Counted from the first letter of the stretch, positions 26,004 to 34,688 are shown. The stretch is DNA of 64,000 nucleotides from Chryseobacterium camelliae (GCF_002770595.1 NZ_CP022986.1:2914001-2978000), one strand, 5' to 3'. The notes: generated by a model from the letters alone, not told the origin. A program made the numbers and translations.

Positions 26004-27224
26004 ATGCTTGACATTCAGGAAATAAGAAATCAGTTTTCCATACTTAACCGGGAAGTGAACGGTAAGCCGCTTGTTTATTTGGACAATGCTGCAACTTCAC
26101 AGAAACCGGATTCGGTTCTGGAAGTCTGGAATACCTATTATACAGAGCTTAACGCCAATGTGCACCGGGGAATTCATACCCTAAGCCAGCTGGCGACAGA
26201 AGAAATGGAGCTGTCCAGAAGGAAAATACAGAAATTCATCAATGCCAAACATGATTTCGAGGTTATTTTCACCAAAGGGACTACGGAAGGCATCAACCTT
26301 ATCTCTTATATACTTACCCAAAAGCTGAAGAAAGATGATGAAATAGTTATCTCTTATCTTGAGCACCATTCGAACATCGTTCCATGGCAGTTGTTGTGTG
26401 AAAGGACAGGAGCTAAGCTGCGGGTAATTCCTATGGATGAAAATGGAGTGCTCAGGATCGATGAGCTGGATACCCTCCTCAGTGAAAGGACAAAAGTGGT
26501 TTCCGTTAACCATGTTTCCAATGCTCTGGGGGTAGTGAATCCTGTAGAGGAAATCATTGCCAGGGCAAGAAAAAATACCAGTGCCTATATCGTTATCGAT
26601 GGCGCTCAGGCAGCTCCGCACTTTACGCTGGACGTTCAGAAGCTGGACTGTGACTTTTATGTTTTTTCAGGACACAAAATGTATGCGCCGATGGGTACGG
26701 GGATCCTGTACGGAAAACAGGAGATCCTGGAATCCCTTCCGCCTTTCCACGGCGGAGGTGAAATGATTGCCACCTGTTCTTTTGACGGGACCACTTATGC
26801 AGCCCTTCCGTTCAAATATGAGGCTGGAACGCCTAATGTGGGCGGAAATATCGCTCTGGGCGCGGCTGTAGATTTTATGGAGCGGGTGGGGCAGGAAAAT
26901 ATTCAGCAGCATGAGAACGCTTTGCTGGAGTATGCCCAGAGAAAGCTCCTGGAGCTGGACGGTCTGAAAGTATATGCCGAAAAAGCCGTAAGAACCGGGG
27001 TCGTTTCATTTAACCTGGAAGGCGTCGGGATATCCTCTGATGTGGGAATGATCCTCGATAAAATGGGGGTTGCCGTACGGACAGGCCATCACTGTACCCA
27101 GCCTATCATGAGTTTCTTTAATATTGCCGGAACCGTGAGGGCAAGCTTTGCCGTATACAATACGTTTGAAGAGATTGACCTGCTGGTAGAAGGCGTGAAA
27201 AAGGCGCACAGGATGCTGGCTTAG
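26004..27224 (+). CDS. sufS: Cysteine desulfurase SufS
   Basis: 406 residues, a group II class V aminotransferase fold. It is PLP-dependent and releases sulfur from L-cysteine for Fe-S cluster assembly. Motifs: YLDNAATSQKP near the N-terminus, ANVHRGIHTLSQLAT, the Schiff-base Lys in FSGHKMYAPMGTGILYG (about 226), and catalytic Cys364 in VRTGHHCTQPIM on a short loop, as in SufS rather than IscS. It stands alone here; sufBCD and SufE are not in the window. A terminator follows at 27290. Confidence 0.95.
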   Translation: MLDIQEIRNQFSILNREVNGKPLVYLDNAATSQKPDSVLEVWNTYYTELNANVHRGIHTLSQLATEEMELSRRKIQKFINAKHDFEVIFTKGTTEGINLISYILTQKLKKDDEIVISYLEHHSNIVPWQLLCERTGAKLRVIPMDENGVLRIDELDTLLSERTKVVSVNHVSNALGVVNPVEEIIARARKNTSAYIVIDGAQAAPHFTLDVQKLDCDFYVFSGHKMYAPMGTGILYGKQEILESLPPFHGGGEMIATCSFDGTTYAALPFKYEAGTPNVGGNIALGAAVDFMERVGQENIQQHENALLEYAQRKLLELDGLKVYAEKAVRTGVVSFNLEGVGISSDVGMILDKMGVAVRTGHHCTQPIMSFFNIAGTVRASFAVYNTFEEIDLLVEGVKKAHRMLA

Positions 27225-27289
27225 AACTGAAAAATCTTTATTAAACGGATAAATTAAGATTAAAATCAGAATCTTAAACTATACAATAG

Positions 27290-27320
27290 AAGCCAGTTCA
27301 AGAGAGCTGGCTTATTTTTT
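27290..27320 (+). terminator. Terminator of sufS
   Basis: AAGCCAG / CTGGCTT stem with a ten-base loop, then TATTTTTTTT. It sits between sufS and the convergent 27336 gene. Confidence 0.8.
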
Positions 27321-27335
27321 TTATAGAATTCCGTT

Positions 27336-27896
27336 CTATTGATTAGTTAAAATAATCTCTTTGGAATCGGGAATCACTGTTTTATATCCATCCGGACATT
27401 TAGAGACAATATCCATATCCTGCATAAAAACAAGTTTCATTTGATTTACATTATCAGAATCAGGGAAAGAAAGATATACAAAGCCTTTATCATTGCAGGC
27501 TGCATTACCTGAATAATACATCTGATACTTTTTCAAATTCTTATCAAAAATAAATCCACTGAATCTAACATTTTCATCTGAAAAGTTAAGCGTATTTACT
27601 AACTCTTGATTATTAGAATTTTTTACTAATAGTCTTCCTTTTAATAAATCCCAATATTTTCCAAACGTATAATCATTCTGTTTTTTAGTAAAGTTAAATT
27701 CGTAAGTTCTGCCATCTGTATAAGTTCCTTTCCAGATCCCTACAAACTTATCTAATCTATTATTAACATCCGTAAGGTATATGTAATCAGGGCAGTCAGG
27801 CTTATTTTCACATTGAGATAATTCATCTAGAGATATTGTTTGAGCCTTACAGAAAATGGACGCACTAAATAGCATAAATAAAAATAAATTTTTCAT
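27336..27896 (-). CDS. Secreted DUF6705-like protein, copy 1
   Basis: 186 residues from the ATG at 27896, which begins a signal peptide (MKNLFLFMLFSASIFCKAQ); an ATG 18 bases upstream would place six residues before it and is less likely. The mature part has GIWKGTYTDGRTYEFNF, four Cys and a C-terminal KEIILTNQ. It is a paralogue of the next gene (shared signal, G-W-KGT block, I-P-KEI end) and fits the small exported family I know as DUF6705, frequent in tandem in Chryseobacterium; that name is from memory. AT-rich compared with the core genes. Function unknown. Confidence 0.78.
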   Translation of the reverse strand: MKNLFLFMLFSASIFCKAQTISLDELSQCENKPDCPDYIYLTDVNNRLDKFVGIWKGTYTDGRTYEFNFTKKQNDYTFGKYWDLLKGRLLVKNSNNQELVNTLNFSDENVRFSGFIFDKNLKKYQMYYSGNAACNDKGFVYLSFPDSDNVNQMKLVFMQDMDIVSKCPDGYKTVIPDSKEIILTNQ

Positions 27897-27928
27897 TATC
27901 AGATAAAGCCCCATTTCAGGGGTTTACA

Positions 27929-28477
27929 TTATTGTTTAATTAAGACAATTTCTTTTGGTAAAGGATTGGGTATCCCAGTATTATAATAAGGGCAATCGGA
28001 TGAAATAAAATTGCTATGAAGAATATATTTCCATGCCAGTTTTGTTTTGGTCGAGTCTGTAAAATTTATATATATACTGCCAGACGTGTTGCATAGATCT
28101 TCATCATTGTAAATCAAGGAATATTTGTCGTCTTCTTTTCTGAATTTCCCTCCCCATACTTTAGCATTTTCGTCAGTTAAGGTTGTGTTGTTGAAAAGTA
28201 TATTGCCATTAGGATCTAAAACTTTAAATTTTGCTATTAAATAGTCTTTATAATATTTTAAGTTTTCATTATACTTATTAGTAATTCTTTTGAATGTTAT
28301 GTAGATAGTTTTGTTATCCCAAGTTCCTTTCCAGGTTCCTTCATAAGCAATAAGTTCATTATTTGTATCTTTCAGATAGGCATTCTCAGGAATTTCCGTA
28401 AATGTTCTTAAAGGATAAGTTTGTGCTGAGCAAGAAATCGAAGCACTAAATAATATAAATAAAAATAGTTTTTTCAT
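27929..28477 (-). CDS. Secreted DUF6705-like protein, copy 2
   Basis: 182 residues from the ATG at 28477 (MKKLFLFILFSASISCSAQ, signal peptide). The longer frame from 28507 overlaps the end of the JAMM-domain gene by 13 bases and puts ten extra residues before the signal. It shares YEGTWKGTWDNKTIYITF, three Cys and the ending LPKEIVLIKQ with copy 1. The first roughly 40 bases of the two genes are nearly the same at DNA level, while the mature parts have drifted. It lies directly downstream of the split JAMM lipoprotein gene, so it may be a partner or immunity-type protein. That role is inference. Confidence 0.78.
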   Translation of the reverse strand: MKKLFLFILFSASISCSAQTYPLRTFTEIPENAYLKDTNNELIAYEGTWKGTWDNKTIYITFKRITNKYNENLKYYKDYLIAKFKVLDPNGNILFNNTTLTDENAKVWGGKFRKEDDKYSLIYNDEDLCNTSGSIYINFTDSTKTKLAWKYILHSNFISSDCPYYNTGIPNPLPKEIVLIKQ

Positions 28478-28494
28478 AATAAATTGTTTAAAGA

Positions 28495-29427
28495 TTATTG
28501 AGGGCATGGTATTGATTGGACAGGATTGTTAACCCCATCATATTGCAGTTTGTTTGTATTTCCTGTAGCTTTATCTAGCTGATATACTTCTAATCCATCA
28601 ATATTAACTATCTCTTGTAAAAACTTTGTAAATAGCTTTTCAATATTGTGTTGTGTGAATTGTTTATCATCCATTAATTGCTGATAATTAGTATCATACC
28701 ATGCTTGCCATTTTTTAGCCTGTGTTGGCCCCACACCATAGCTACCATCGCCTGAGTATTTAAGCATGTAATTTCCCTCTGAAGTAATTACCATGCCGTA
28801 AGCATCGGTCATAGTTCCTTTCTCTTCAGCGTTTCTTACGCAGGTATATAAAAACTGAAATACATCTGCCGGAGAAAAAATCTTGACCGCTCCCTCTTTA
28901 TTTTGATGGGTATGTATATAGCCAAAATATTTATTTCCTGGAGGAAGCTTTAGCGCATCATTATTGGCGATGGTTAAAGCTTCATATTTTATTGTAGACC
29001 CATAAGCAACAGCAAATCCGGTTTCGTTGTCTTTACTGAAAACGCCGTCTTTATCAAGCTCAGAAACCTTATTCTTGAAAGCCTGGTTCTGGGTTTGGCT
29101 CTTCAGCTTATCGCAGGGATCTTCCGGTTCCGGCTGCGGATCTTCGCCCACTCCTCCGGGGTAGGGATAGCCCGGATCATTCCCTCCTCCTCCCAGGCAT
29201 GTTCCGTCAGGAAGTACTTCACCGACACAGCTCTCCAACTGCTGGCTCTTGCATTCCGTCACATGATGCGATTCCCAATGCCCGGGACCATCAGGATCAC
29301 TTTCATTATCCGGGTAAAACATTGAAATGGTCTTGGTTGTACACACTAACTTTCCCGCTGTATTATCCATTAGGGTCATCTCTGCCCTTTTGGGCCTGGA
29401 GGAAATCAGGTTCTGAAAGAATTCCAT
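28495..29427 (-). CDS. C-terminal fragment with JAMM-like domain
   Basis: 310 residues from an internal ATG. The first 75 residues (MEFFQNLISSRPKRAEMTL and onward, with several Cys) continue the domain of the upstream fragment. A Gly/Pro linker follows (GGGGNDPGYPYPGGVGEDP, about 78-96), then a C-terminal domain with GYIHTHQN (about 170) and FSPADV, matching the JAMM/MPN metal motif HxH...SxxD; an upstream Glu could complete the site. There is no signal peptide, because the real N-terminus lies in the 29440-29793 frame. The two frames are in the same phase and are separated by a single TAG at 29440-29442. Confidence 0.75.
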   Translation of the reverse strand: MEFFQNLISSRPKRAEMTLMDNTAGKLVCTTKTISMFYPDNESDPDGPGHWESHHVTECKSQQLESCVGEVLPDGTCLGGGGNDPGYPYPGGVGEDPQPEPEDPCDKLKSQTQNQAFKNKVSELDKDGVFSKDNETGFAVAYGSTIKYEALTIANNDALKLPPGNKYFGYIHTHQNKEGAVKIFSPADVFQFLYTCVRNAEEKGTMTDAYGMVITSEGNYMLKYSGDGSYGVGPTQAKKWQAWYDTNYQQLMDDKQFTQHNIEKLFTKFLQEIVNIDGLEVYQLDKATGNTNKLQYDGVNNPVQSIPCPQ

Positions 29428-29439
29428 ATCATTCTGTAC

Positions 29440-29793
29440 CTAGGTATAGGTAAAATAAACCCTCTGTCCTTTCCTCGGCACATTCAGTACCGCTACAACT
29501 TTTCCATGCTCAGCCACCGGAACCATCAGGAAACTTTCATCAAAGCGGTCCATGGTCATCGCATAGTCCCACATCGGTTCACCGGCTCCCTTCTTTATTT
29601 CTTCATGGTGTTCTGAGTAGATTTTCATGACATTTTTAATATACTTCTCATCTTCTTTCCAGAGGCTTTTGGAATGGTATTCCTTAGACGCCGGATCGGA
29701 AGCCGTATAGATTTCATCATGGACACAGGAAAGCAGGAGACAGAAAGCCATCGTAAAGGACAGCCACGAAATTAATTTTCGCATCATAAGCAT
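29440..29793 (-). CDS. N-terminal lipoprotein fragment of JAMM gene
   Basis: 117 residues with a lipoprotein signal (LSFTMAFCLLLSC, Cys about 23). The mature part is helical then beta (LWKEDEKYIKNVMKIYSEHH, then MVPVAEHGKVVAVLNVPRKG) and ends abruptly at VYFTYT with a TAG, right where the next in-phase frame continues. As it stands the cell would make a short lipoprotein without the JAMM domain. Three nearby ATGs could serve as start. It faces away from the XRE regulator gene, with a perfect palindrome between them. Confidence 0.75.
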   Translation of the reverse strand: MLMMRKLISWLSFTMAFCLLLSCVHDEIYTASDPASKEYHSKSLWKEDEKYIKNVMKIYSEHHEEIKKGAGEPMWDYAMTMDRFDESFLMVPVAEHGKVVAVLNVPRKGQRVYFTYT

Positions 29794-29883
29794 TAGTTTT
29801 TAATAGGTTAAATATAAATAATTTTTCTTACTCTACAAAAGTGTGAAAAAATGATGCAGCATAAAAATCTCTTTTTGCATAAG

Positions 29884-29904
29884 TTTACCCGGAATGCGGG
29901 TAAA
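29884..29904. promoter_or_regulatory. Palindrome between divergent genes, likely operator
   Basis: TTTACCCG-gaatg-CGGGTAAA is a perfect eight-base inverted repeat. It stands 20 bases upstream of the XRE gene's -7 box and 90 bases upstream of the lipoprotein gene. Neither gene ends here and no T-run follows, so a regulator-binding site is more likely than a terminator. Confidence 0.5.
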
Positions 29905-29924
29905 GGAGATAAGGAAAATATTTT

Positions 29925-29932
29925 TATATTTG
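29925..29932 (+). promoter_or_regulatory. -7 box of the XRE regulator gene
   Basis: TAtaTTTG, 19 bases before the ATG at 29952. Confidence 0.55.
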
Positions 29933-29951
29933 TTCATTAATACAAGATTCC

Positions 29952-30335
29952 ATGACAAATTCTGTTGCCGAGAAAATAAGAAAGCTAAGGAAAGCAAAAG
30001 GCTTTTCCCAGGAGGATATGGCAGACCGGCTCCATATTTCCCAATCTGCCTATGCTCGCATAGAAAACGGAGAAAGCTATTCGTGGGCAGCCCATATCGA
30101 ACGCCTGAGTGAAATCCTGGAAGTGAAACCGGAAAGTTTTCTGACAGATGAAACCAATAATTTAGAGCAGGAAAATACAGATCAGAAAGGCGGAATGGCT
30201 TTTCAATTTGTAGGGACTATTAATACAATTAATTCCTTGTCCGAAAAGTTACTTGAACAATATGAAGAACGTATAAAAGAGCTCAAAGATCAGGTAGATT
30301 ACTGGAAAAGCAAATCAGAAAGCAGTAAACAATAA
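29952..30335 (+). CDS. XRE-family transcription regulator
   Basis: 127 residues: an N-terminal helix-turn-helix of the Cro/CI kind (about 5-60: VAEKIRKLRKAKGFSQEDMA, then LHISQSAYARIENGESYSW) and a C-terminal coiled coil (EKLLEQYEERIKELKDQVDYW, about 95-120) for dimerisation. It is transcribed away from the split JAMM lipoprotein gene, with an inverted repeat in between, so it probably controls itself and perhaps that cassette. It is cytosolic and not recognisable as a phage repressor or an antitoxin. Confidence 0.88.
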   Translation: MTNSVAEKIRKLRKAKGFSQEDMADRLHISQSAYARIENGESYSWAAHIERLSEILEVKPESFLTDETNNLEQENTDQKGGMAFQFVGTINTINSLSEKLLEQYEERIKELKDQVDYWKSKSESSKQ

Positions 30336-30417
30336 AAAACTCGTGATCAAAGTATTCTGATAATATAAACCTAATTATATAAGGCAGATAAATTCTAGAA
30401 ATACAGACCTATTATAT

Positions 30418-30450
30418 AGAAGCCCTTTCATGAGTCATGAAAGGGCTTCT
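30418..30450. terminator. Terminator between XRE gene and hemE
   Basis: AGAAGCCCTTTCATGA and TCATGAAAGGGCTTCT form a perfect 16-base inverted repeat with one central base, so the hairpin must open a few pairs for its loop. It lies between convergent genes and can serve both. Confidence 0.8.
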
Positions 30451-30477
30451 TACTATTTTAACCTGTGTGATATTATG

Positions 30478-31509
30478 CTATACATTCGGTTTCCACTCTA
30501 CCACCGCTCTGATAAATGCTTCTGCATTTTCAACAGGAATATTCGGTAAGATGCCGTGACCTAAATTTGCTATGTAACGGTCTTTCCCGAAACGGCTGAT
30601 CATTTCATGAACCATTTTCCTGATGGTTTCAGGATTGGAGTGCAGCCTTGCAGGATCAAAGTTGCCCTGAAGGGTGATTGAGTTATGGGTCAGCTTCCTG
30701 GCGTTTTCCGGCGTGATTGTCCAGTCTACTCCTAAAGCGGAAGCTTTGGACTTTGTCATGTCCTCTAGCGCAAACCAGCATCCTTTCCCGAACACCACTA
30801 CGTGGGTAAGCGGACTCAGGGCTTCAACGATCTGGTTGATGTACTGCCATGAAAATTCCTGGTAATCTGCCGGGGAAAGCATGCCGCCCCAGGAATCGAA
30901 CACCTGTACTGCGGAAACGCCTTTTTCTACTTTCCTTTTAAGGTAAGCAATCGTGGTATCCGTAATTTTCTGGAGCAACAGGTGGGCTGCTTCAGGCTGC
31001 TGGAAACAGAACGATTTGGCAATATCAAATGCCTTGCTGCCCTTTCCTTCCACGCAATAGCATAAGATGGTCCATGGAGAGCCGGCAAAACCGATCAACG
31101 GGATTTCATGGTCCAGTTTGTGAAGCGTAAGTTCAATTGCATCAAAAACGTATCCTAATGTATCATTTACATTAGGAACTTCAATATTACGGACCTGTTC
31201 TGCGGTCCGGATCGGATCTTCAAGCCATGGACCCACAGATTCTTTCATTTTGAAGTCGATGCCCATCGCCTGGGGAACCACCAGGATATCCGAAAACAGG
31301 ATCGCAGCATCCAGAGGAAACCTGCGGATAGGCTGAACGGTAATTTCCGCAGCCAGTTCCGGAGTCTGGCACCGGGTGAAAAAGTCATACTGGTCGCGTA
31401 AGGCAATGAATTCAGGCAGATACCTTCCGGCCTGTCTCATCATCCATACGGGAGGCCTTTCCACGGTTTCTCCGCGAAGTGCTTTTAAATATAAATCGTT
31501 TTTAATCAT
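30478..31509 (-). CDS. hemE: Uroporphyrinogen decarboxylase
   Basis: 343 residues, normal length. It removes four acetate carboxyls from uroporphyrinogen III to give coproporphyrinogen III. Motifs: [15 protein letters not shown] near the N-terminus (substrate Arg residues), [16 protein letters not shown] with the catalytic Asp, [12 protein letters not shown], and [20 protein letters not shown] at the end. Last gene of a leftward haem operon, 37 bases after hemD and followed by a strong hairpin. Confidence 0.97.
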   Translation of the reverse strand: MIKNDLYLKALRGETVERPPVWMMRQAGRYLPEFIALRDQYDFFTRCQTPELAAEITVQPIRRFPLDAAILFSDILVVPQAMGIDFKMKESVGPWLEDPIRTAEQVRNIEVPNVNDTLGYVFDAIELTLHKLDHEIPLIGFAGSPWTILCYCVEGKGSKAFDIAKSFCFQQPEAAHLLLQKITDTTIAYLKRKVEKGVSAVQVFDSWGGMLSPADYQEFSWQYINQIVEALSPLTHVVVFGKGCWFALEDMTKSKASALGVDWTITPENARKLTHNSITLQGNFDPARLHSNPETIRKMVHEMISRFGKDRYIANLGHGILPNIPVENAEAFIRAVVEWKPNV

Positions 31510-31546
31510 AATTGATCTTTGCTATAGTCTTACAGGTGCCCAACTT

Positions 31547-32218
31547 TCAAATATGGTTTTTAACCAGTTCCAGAACAGAAGCCAAGGTATTGCCCTGAGC
31601 CGTTAAAACAGGTTCCGGAGTCATCTTCCTCAATTCCCGGGAAGTGGTCTCTCCAATAGAAAACAACATTATACCCTCCAAAGAGTTGTGCTTTGCAAAA
31701 CTACGAACTCCGCTCGGACTAAAAAAAACGGCGGCATGATATTTTTCAGTAATCACTGGGTTGAGTTCTTCGGTATGGTAAATAACAACCTTCCTGTACC
31801 TGATATTCTGCAGCGGAAGATTGTCATCAAGGACATCCAGAGCAAGGTTTCCGCAGAAATGCAGGAACTTTTCATGCTGGCAGCAGCTGGTAATGAAACG
31901 GGAGAGGGCTTCAGCATTTTTCAGGACCTTAAATGTCCCGAACCCATGTTTCCTGAGGGCTTTCTTTGTTTTTTCGCCTACACAGTACATCCTGTTGTAG
32001 TTTTTTGCCGTAAAATCCTCGTTCGGCTTGAAACCATTGATGAAGAAAGCGTTTACGCCGCTTGCGCTGGTAAAGATCAGGGAATGGTTTTTCAGCTCGA
32101 ATGACGGAACGGATAAAGGATGGGTCTTAATAACTTCGATACAGTCCACCATAATACCTGTTCCCAATTCTTTGGCTACAACATCAAGGTCGGTATTTTT
32201 AGTCAGTAAGATCCTCAT
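31547..32218 (-). CDS. hemD: Uroporphyrinogen-III synthase
   Basis: 223 residues with the typical weakly conserved HemD pattern: MRILLTKNTDLDVVAKELG, SLIFTSASGVNAFF (first-domain loop), MYCVGEKTKKALRKHGF, and AAVFFSPSGVRSFAKH plus LFSIGETTSRELRK in the second half. It closes and inverts ring D of hydroxymethylbilane. It is placed between hemC and hemE, which supports the call beyond the sequence match. Confidence 0.92.
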   Translation of the reverse strand: MRILLTKNTDLDVVAKELGTGIMVDCIEVIKTHPLSVPSFELKNHSLIFTSASGVNAFFINGFKPNEDFTAKNYNRMYCVGEKTKKALRKHGFGTFKVLKNAEALSRFITSCCQHEKFLHFCGNLALDVLDDNLPLQNIRYRKVVIYHTEELNPVITEKYHAAVFFSPSGVRSFAKHNSLEGIMLFSIGETTSRELRKMTPEPVLTAQGNTLASVLELVKNHI

Positions 32219-32273
32219 ACTTTAGGGTTGAAGGTCAGAATAGGGTTAGCCGGAACATAGAATCCGGATCAGT

Positions 32274-33182
32274 TTACATGTGATCCTTGATTTCCGCCAT
32301 CAGTTCTTTGCCGCCGTTTTCAAGGACGATCTGGGCAAACTTTTCTCCGAAGTTTTCCGTATCGTTATACTCGAAGCTTTCGTCGGTGGCAATATAGTTT
32401 TTACCATCAAGCGAACAGAGGGCTGCCTTGAAACGGATCTGGTCGCCGAGGATTTCTGCAAATGCTCCGATAGGAGCTGTACAGCCTCCTTCCAGAGTGC
32501 TCAGGAAATTTCTCTCGATTTCCACGCAGATCTGTGTAGGGCGGTGATTGATGGTCTTTACAATCTCATTGATCTCTTTCTTGTCAGAATGTCCGGCAAC
32601 GGTGATAACACCTTGTGAAGGAGCAGGAATCATGAGCGGAAGCATTTCATAATCAATATCCATCTTCATCCTTTTGATGCCCGCAAGAGACAGAATAGTG
32701 GCGTCAAAGTCCTGGTCTTCCAGTTTCTGTAAACGGGTCTGGATGTTGCCCCGGATATCTGAAAATGCCGCTCCGGGATAGTTCCTCAGCCAGAACGCTC
32801 TCCGCCTCAGGCTGCTGGTTGCCAGCTTAAGCTCATGGAACTCTTTATTCATGGAAGATTCCTTGCGGATCAGGACATCCTGCGGAAAATCCCTTTCAAG
32901 ATGTGCAATCAGTTCGATATGCTGAGGAAGCTGCGTAGGGACGTCTTTCAGTGAGTGCACGGCAATATCTATTTCATCATTCAGCAGAGCCATATCCAGG
33001 TCGCGGGTGAAAACACCGGTAATCCCCAAAGCATATAATGGCTGGTTGAGGTTTTTGTCTCCGGAAGAAACAATCGGTACAATTTCCGTTAAATAATTCT
33101 GGTTCTGAAGGTGTCTCGCTACTTCCCTTGCCTGCCACAGGGCCAGTGCAGAATTTCTGGTGCCTATTCTAATGCTTTTCAT
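32274..33182 (-). CDS. hemC: Porphobilinogen deaminase
   Basis: 302 residues from the ATG at 33182 (MKSIRIGTRNSALALWQAREV), which is the family N-terminus; the longer frame opens with a TTG inside hemA. It builds hydroxymethylbilane from four porphobilinogens. Motifs: DIAVHSLKDVPTQLP with the catalytic Asp, ATSSLRRRAFWLRNYP with cofactor-binding Arg residues, and the dipyrromethane Cys in TLEGGCTAPIGAFA. It overlaps the hemA stop by 14 bases, so translation is probably coupled. Confidence 0.95.
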   Translation of the reverse strand: MKSIRIGTRNSALALWQAREVARHLQNQNYLTEIVPIVSSGDKNLNQPLYALGITGVFTRDLDMALLNDEIDIAVHSLKDVPTQLPQHIELIAHLERDFPQDVLIRKESSMNKEFHELKLATSSLRRRAFWLRNYPGAAFSDIRGNIQTRLQKLEDQDFDATILSLAGIKRMKMDIDYEMLPLMIPAPSQGVITVAGHSDKKEINEIVKTINHRPTQICVEIERNFLSTLEGGCTAPIGAFAEILGDQIRFKAALCSLDGKNYIATDESFEYNDTENFGEKFAQIVLENGGKELMAEIKDHM

Positions 33183-34443
33183 GGAATTCGTTGTTGGGTT
33201 GTTCAACTAATATTTCGTGCATTAATTTACTGATTTCTTCCGCTTTGAGAGGATTGTCAATGATATATTTTGCAAAACGGTTGGTAATTTTCTGGATCAT
33301 CTTATCAGAAAGCTCCATATCCGTGATGTTGATGTATTTATTTTTTCGGTAGAAGTTGTGCATTTCATTGCGCTCCATATTTTTCAGGACAGCTTTGAAA
33401 TGGTGGATATTCGGAGCCAGCTTTCTTTTCTTTTCCCATTCCAGGAAATCTTTCATCAGTTCCTTGATGATCTTTTCAGCTTTCGGGATTTCCTTTTCCC
33501 GTTGCTGGATGGTTTCCTGGATCTGTTTGGAAAGCTCATCTACGTCAATCAGGGTAACGTTTTTGTTCCGGGTCACTTCCTTTTCTACGTTATGAGGAAT
33601 GGAGAGGTCGATAACCAGGGTTTCCTTTCCGTTGGGAAAATGTGACTGGTTAACGATAGGATGTTTGGCGCCGGTAGCAACGATCAGGATATCCGTATTT
33701 TTAAGTTCTTTGTCAAAATCTCCGTAATCAATATGCGGGATGTTGTATTTCTGGGAAATTTTTTCCGCTTTTTCCTGTGTTCTGTTGGCGATTTTTATTT
33801 TTGGCTGGTAGACGTGCTTAACCAGGTTTTCAACAGTATTCTGTCCGATTTCACCTACCCCGAGAAGCAAAATGTTTTTTTCCGTAATTCTCTTCTGGCT
33901 GTTCAGGATGTAATGAACGGCAGCATAAGACACCGATGCGGCTCCGTTGGAAATTCCCGTTTCATTTTTGATCCTCTTGGAAATCTGGATGGCAGCATTG
34001 ATGGCCCGCTCCAGATACGGGTTGGAATTCTGGCGCTCTTTTCTAAAACGGCTGTACGCTTTTTTTATCTGGCCTATGATCTCAAAGTCCCCGATGATCT
34101 GGCTTTCCAGTCCGGCGGCTACCCTGAACAGATGCGTAAGGGCTTCCTCTTTCGTCAGGATATTCGCAAACTGAAGGAAATCCGTGATGTTGACCCCGAT
34201 GGTTTTACAGTATTCCTCCGCTACCAGAAGGTAATTGGGCGTCGTGGTATAGATTTCCGTCCTGTTACAGGTAGATACCACAAAAGCATCTCCTAAATTT
34301 TCATCGTGAATACGGTTGACGAAACTTTTGATATTTTCATCAAAAAAAGCAAACTTACCCCGTGTTTCTACATCAGCCTTTTCATAGCTTACAGAAAGTA
34401 CGGCAAAATTAGCAGTTTGATGGATGTTGGAATACTGTAACAT
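33169..34443 (-). CDS. hemA: Glutamyl-tRNA reductase
   Basis: 424 residues. First step of the C5 route to 5-aminolevulinate: NADPH reduction of Glu-tRNA. Motifs: FVVSTCNRTEIYTT with the catalytic Cys (about residue 60), FRVAAGLESQIIGDFEIIGQIK, GAASVSYAAVHYIL and the Rossmann loop ILLLGVGEIGQNTVENL. It heads a hemA-hemC-hemD-hemE operon behind a TAaaTTTG box only about nine bases from the ATG, so the leader is extremely short or absent. hemL and hemB are not in the window. Confidence 0.96.
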   Translation of the reverse strand: MLQYSNIHQTANFAVLSVSYEKADVETRGKFAFFDENIKSFVNRIHDENLGDAFVVSTCNRTEIYTTTPNYLLVAEEYCKTIGVNITDFLQFANILTKEEALTHLFRVAAGLESQIIGDFEIIGQIKKAYSRFRKERQNSNPYLERAINAAIQISKRIKNETGISNGAASVSYAAVHYILNSQKRITEKNILLLGVGEIGQNTVENLVKHVYQPKIKIANRTQEKAEKISQKYNIPHIDYGDFDKELKNTDILIVATGAKHPIVNQSHFPNGKETLVIDLSIPHNVEKEVTRNKNVTLIDVDELSKQIQETIQQREKEIPKAEKIIKELMKDFLEWEKKRKLAPNIHHFKAVLKNMERNEMHNFYRKNKYINITDMELSDKMIQKITNRFAKYIIDNPLKAEEISKLMHEILVEQPNNEFHEKH

Positions 34444-34451
34444 AAGCAGGG

Positions 34452-34459
34452 CAAATTTA
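34452..34459 (-). promoter_or_regulatory. -7 box of the hem operon
   Basis: TAaaTTTG followed by C on the minus strand, about nine bases from the hemA ATG. Confidence 0.55.
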
Positions 34460-34654
34460 CGGTTTTTTTAGTAAATTCCATTCTGATACTGTGTATGATA
34501 ATTATCGTGAAAAACTATAAATTCAGTGTTCATGGTATTCTGCTCAGGTTGAGGAGCAATTGGATTAAAAAATTGCACAAAAAAACCGTCAAAATTTAAT
34601 AAAATTTTAACCAAATTACCCTTGCATATAATTTTATGGCTTGTCTTAAATTTA

Positions 34655-34662
34655 TATCTTTG
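34655..34662 (+). promoter_or_regulatory. -7 box of the mre operon
   Basis: TAtcTTTG, 26 bases before the mreB ATG. The rest of the 245-base gap to hemA is AT-rich with no other clear element. Confidence 0.5.
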
Positions 34663-34688
34663 TAATTCTTAAAAATCAGAAGGAAAAT

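Larger units (their letters stand above)
28495..29793 (-). pseudogene. Lipoprotein-JAMM gene split by amber codon
   Basis: Read without the TAG at 29440-29442 this is one frame of 432 residues: lipoprotein signal (FCLLLSC), a conserved-looking N-terminal domain, a Cys-rich segment, a Gly/Pro-rich linker and a C-terminal JAMM/JAB-type metallopeptidase domain. Sequence across the break reads VYFTYT-stop-VQNDMEFFQN, and a single base change (for example CAG to TAG) would restore it. Constant N-terminus, flexible linker, enzymatic tip and small genes downstream is a polymorphic-toxin-like plan. It could be a true nonsense mutation, a sequencing error, or a suppressed stop. Confidence 0.75.

Noticed and set aside
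33183..33206. TTG start for hemC giving eight more residues
   Set aside because: The ATG at 33182 matches the family N-terminus MKSIRIGTRNSALA; the extra residues come from the hemA overlap.
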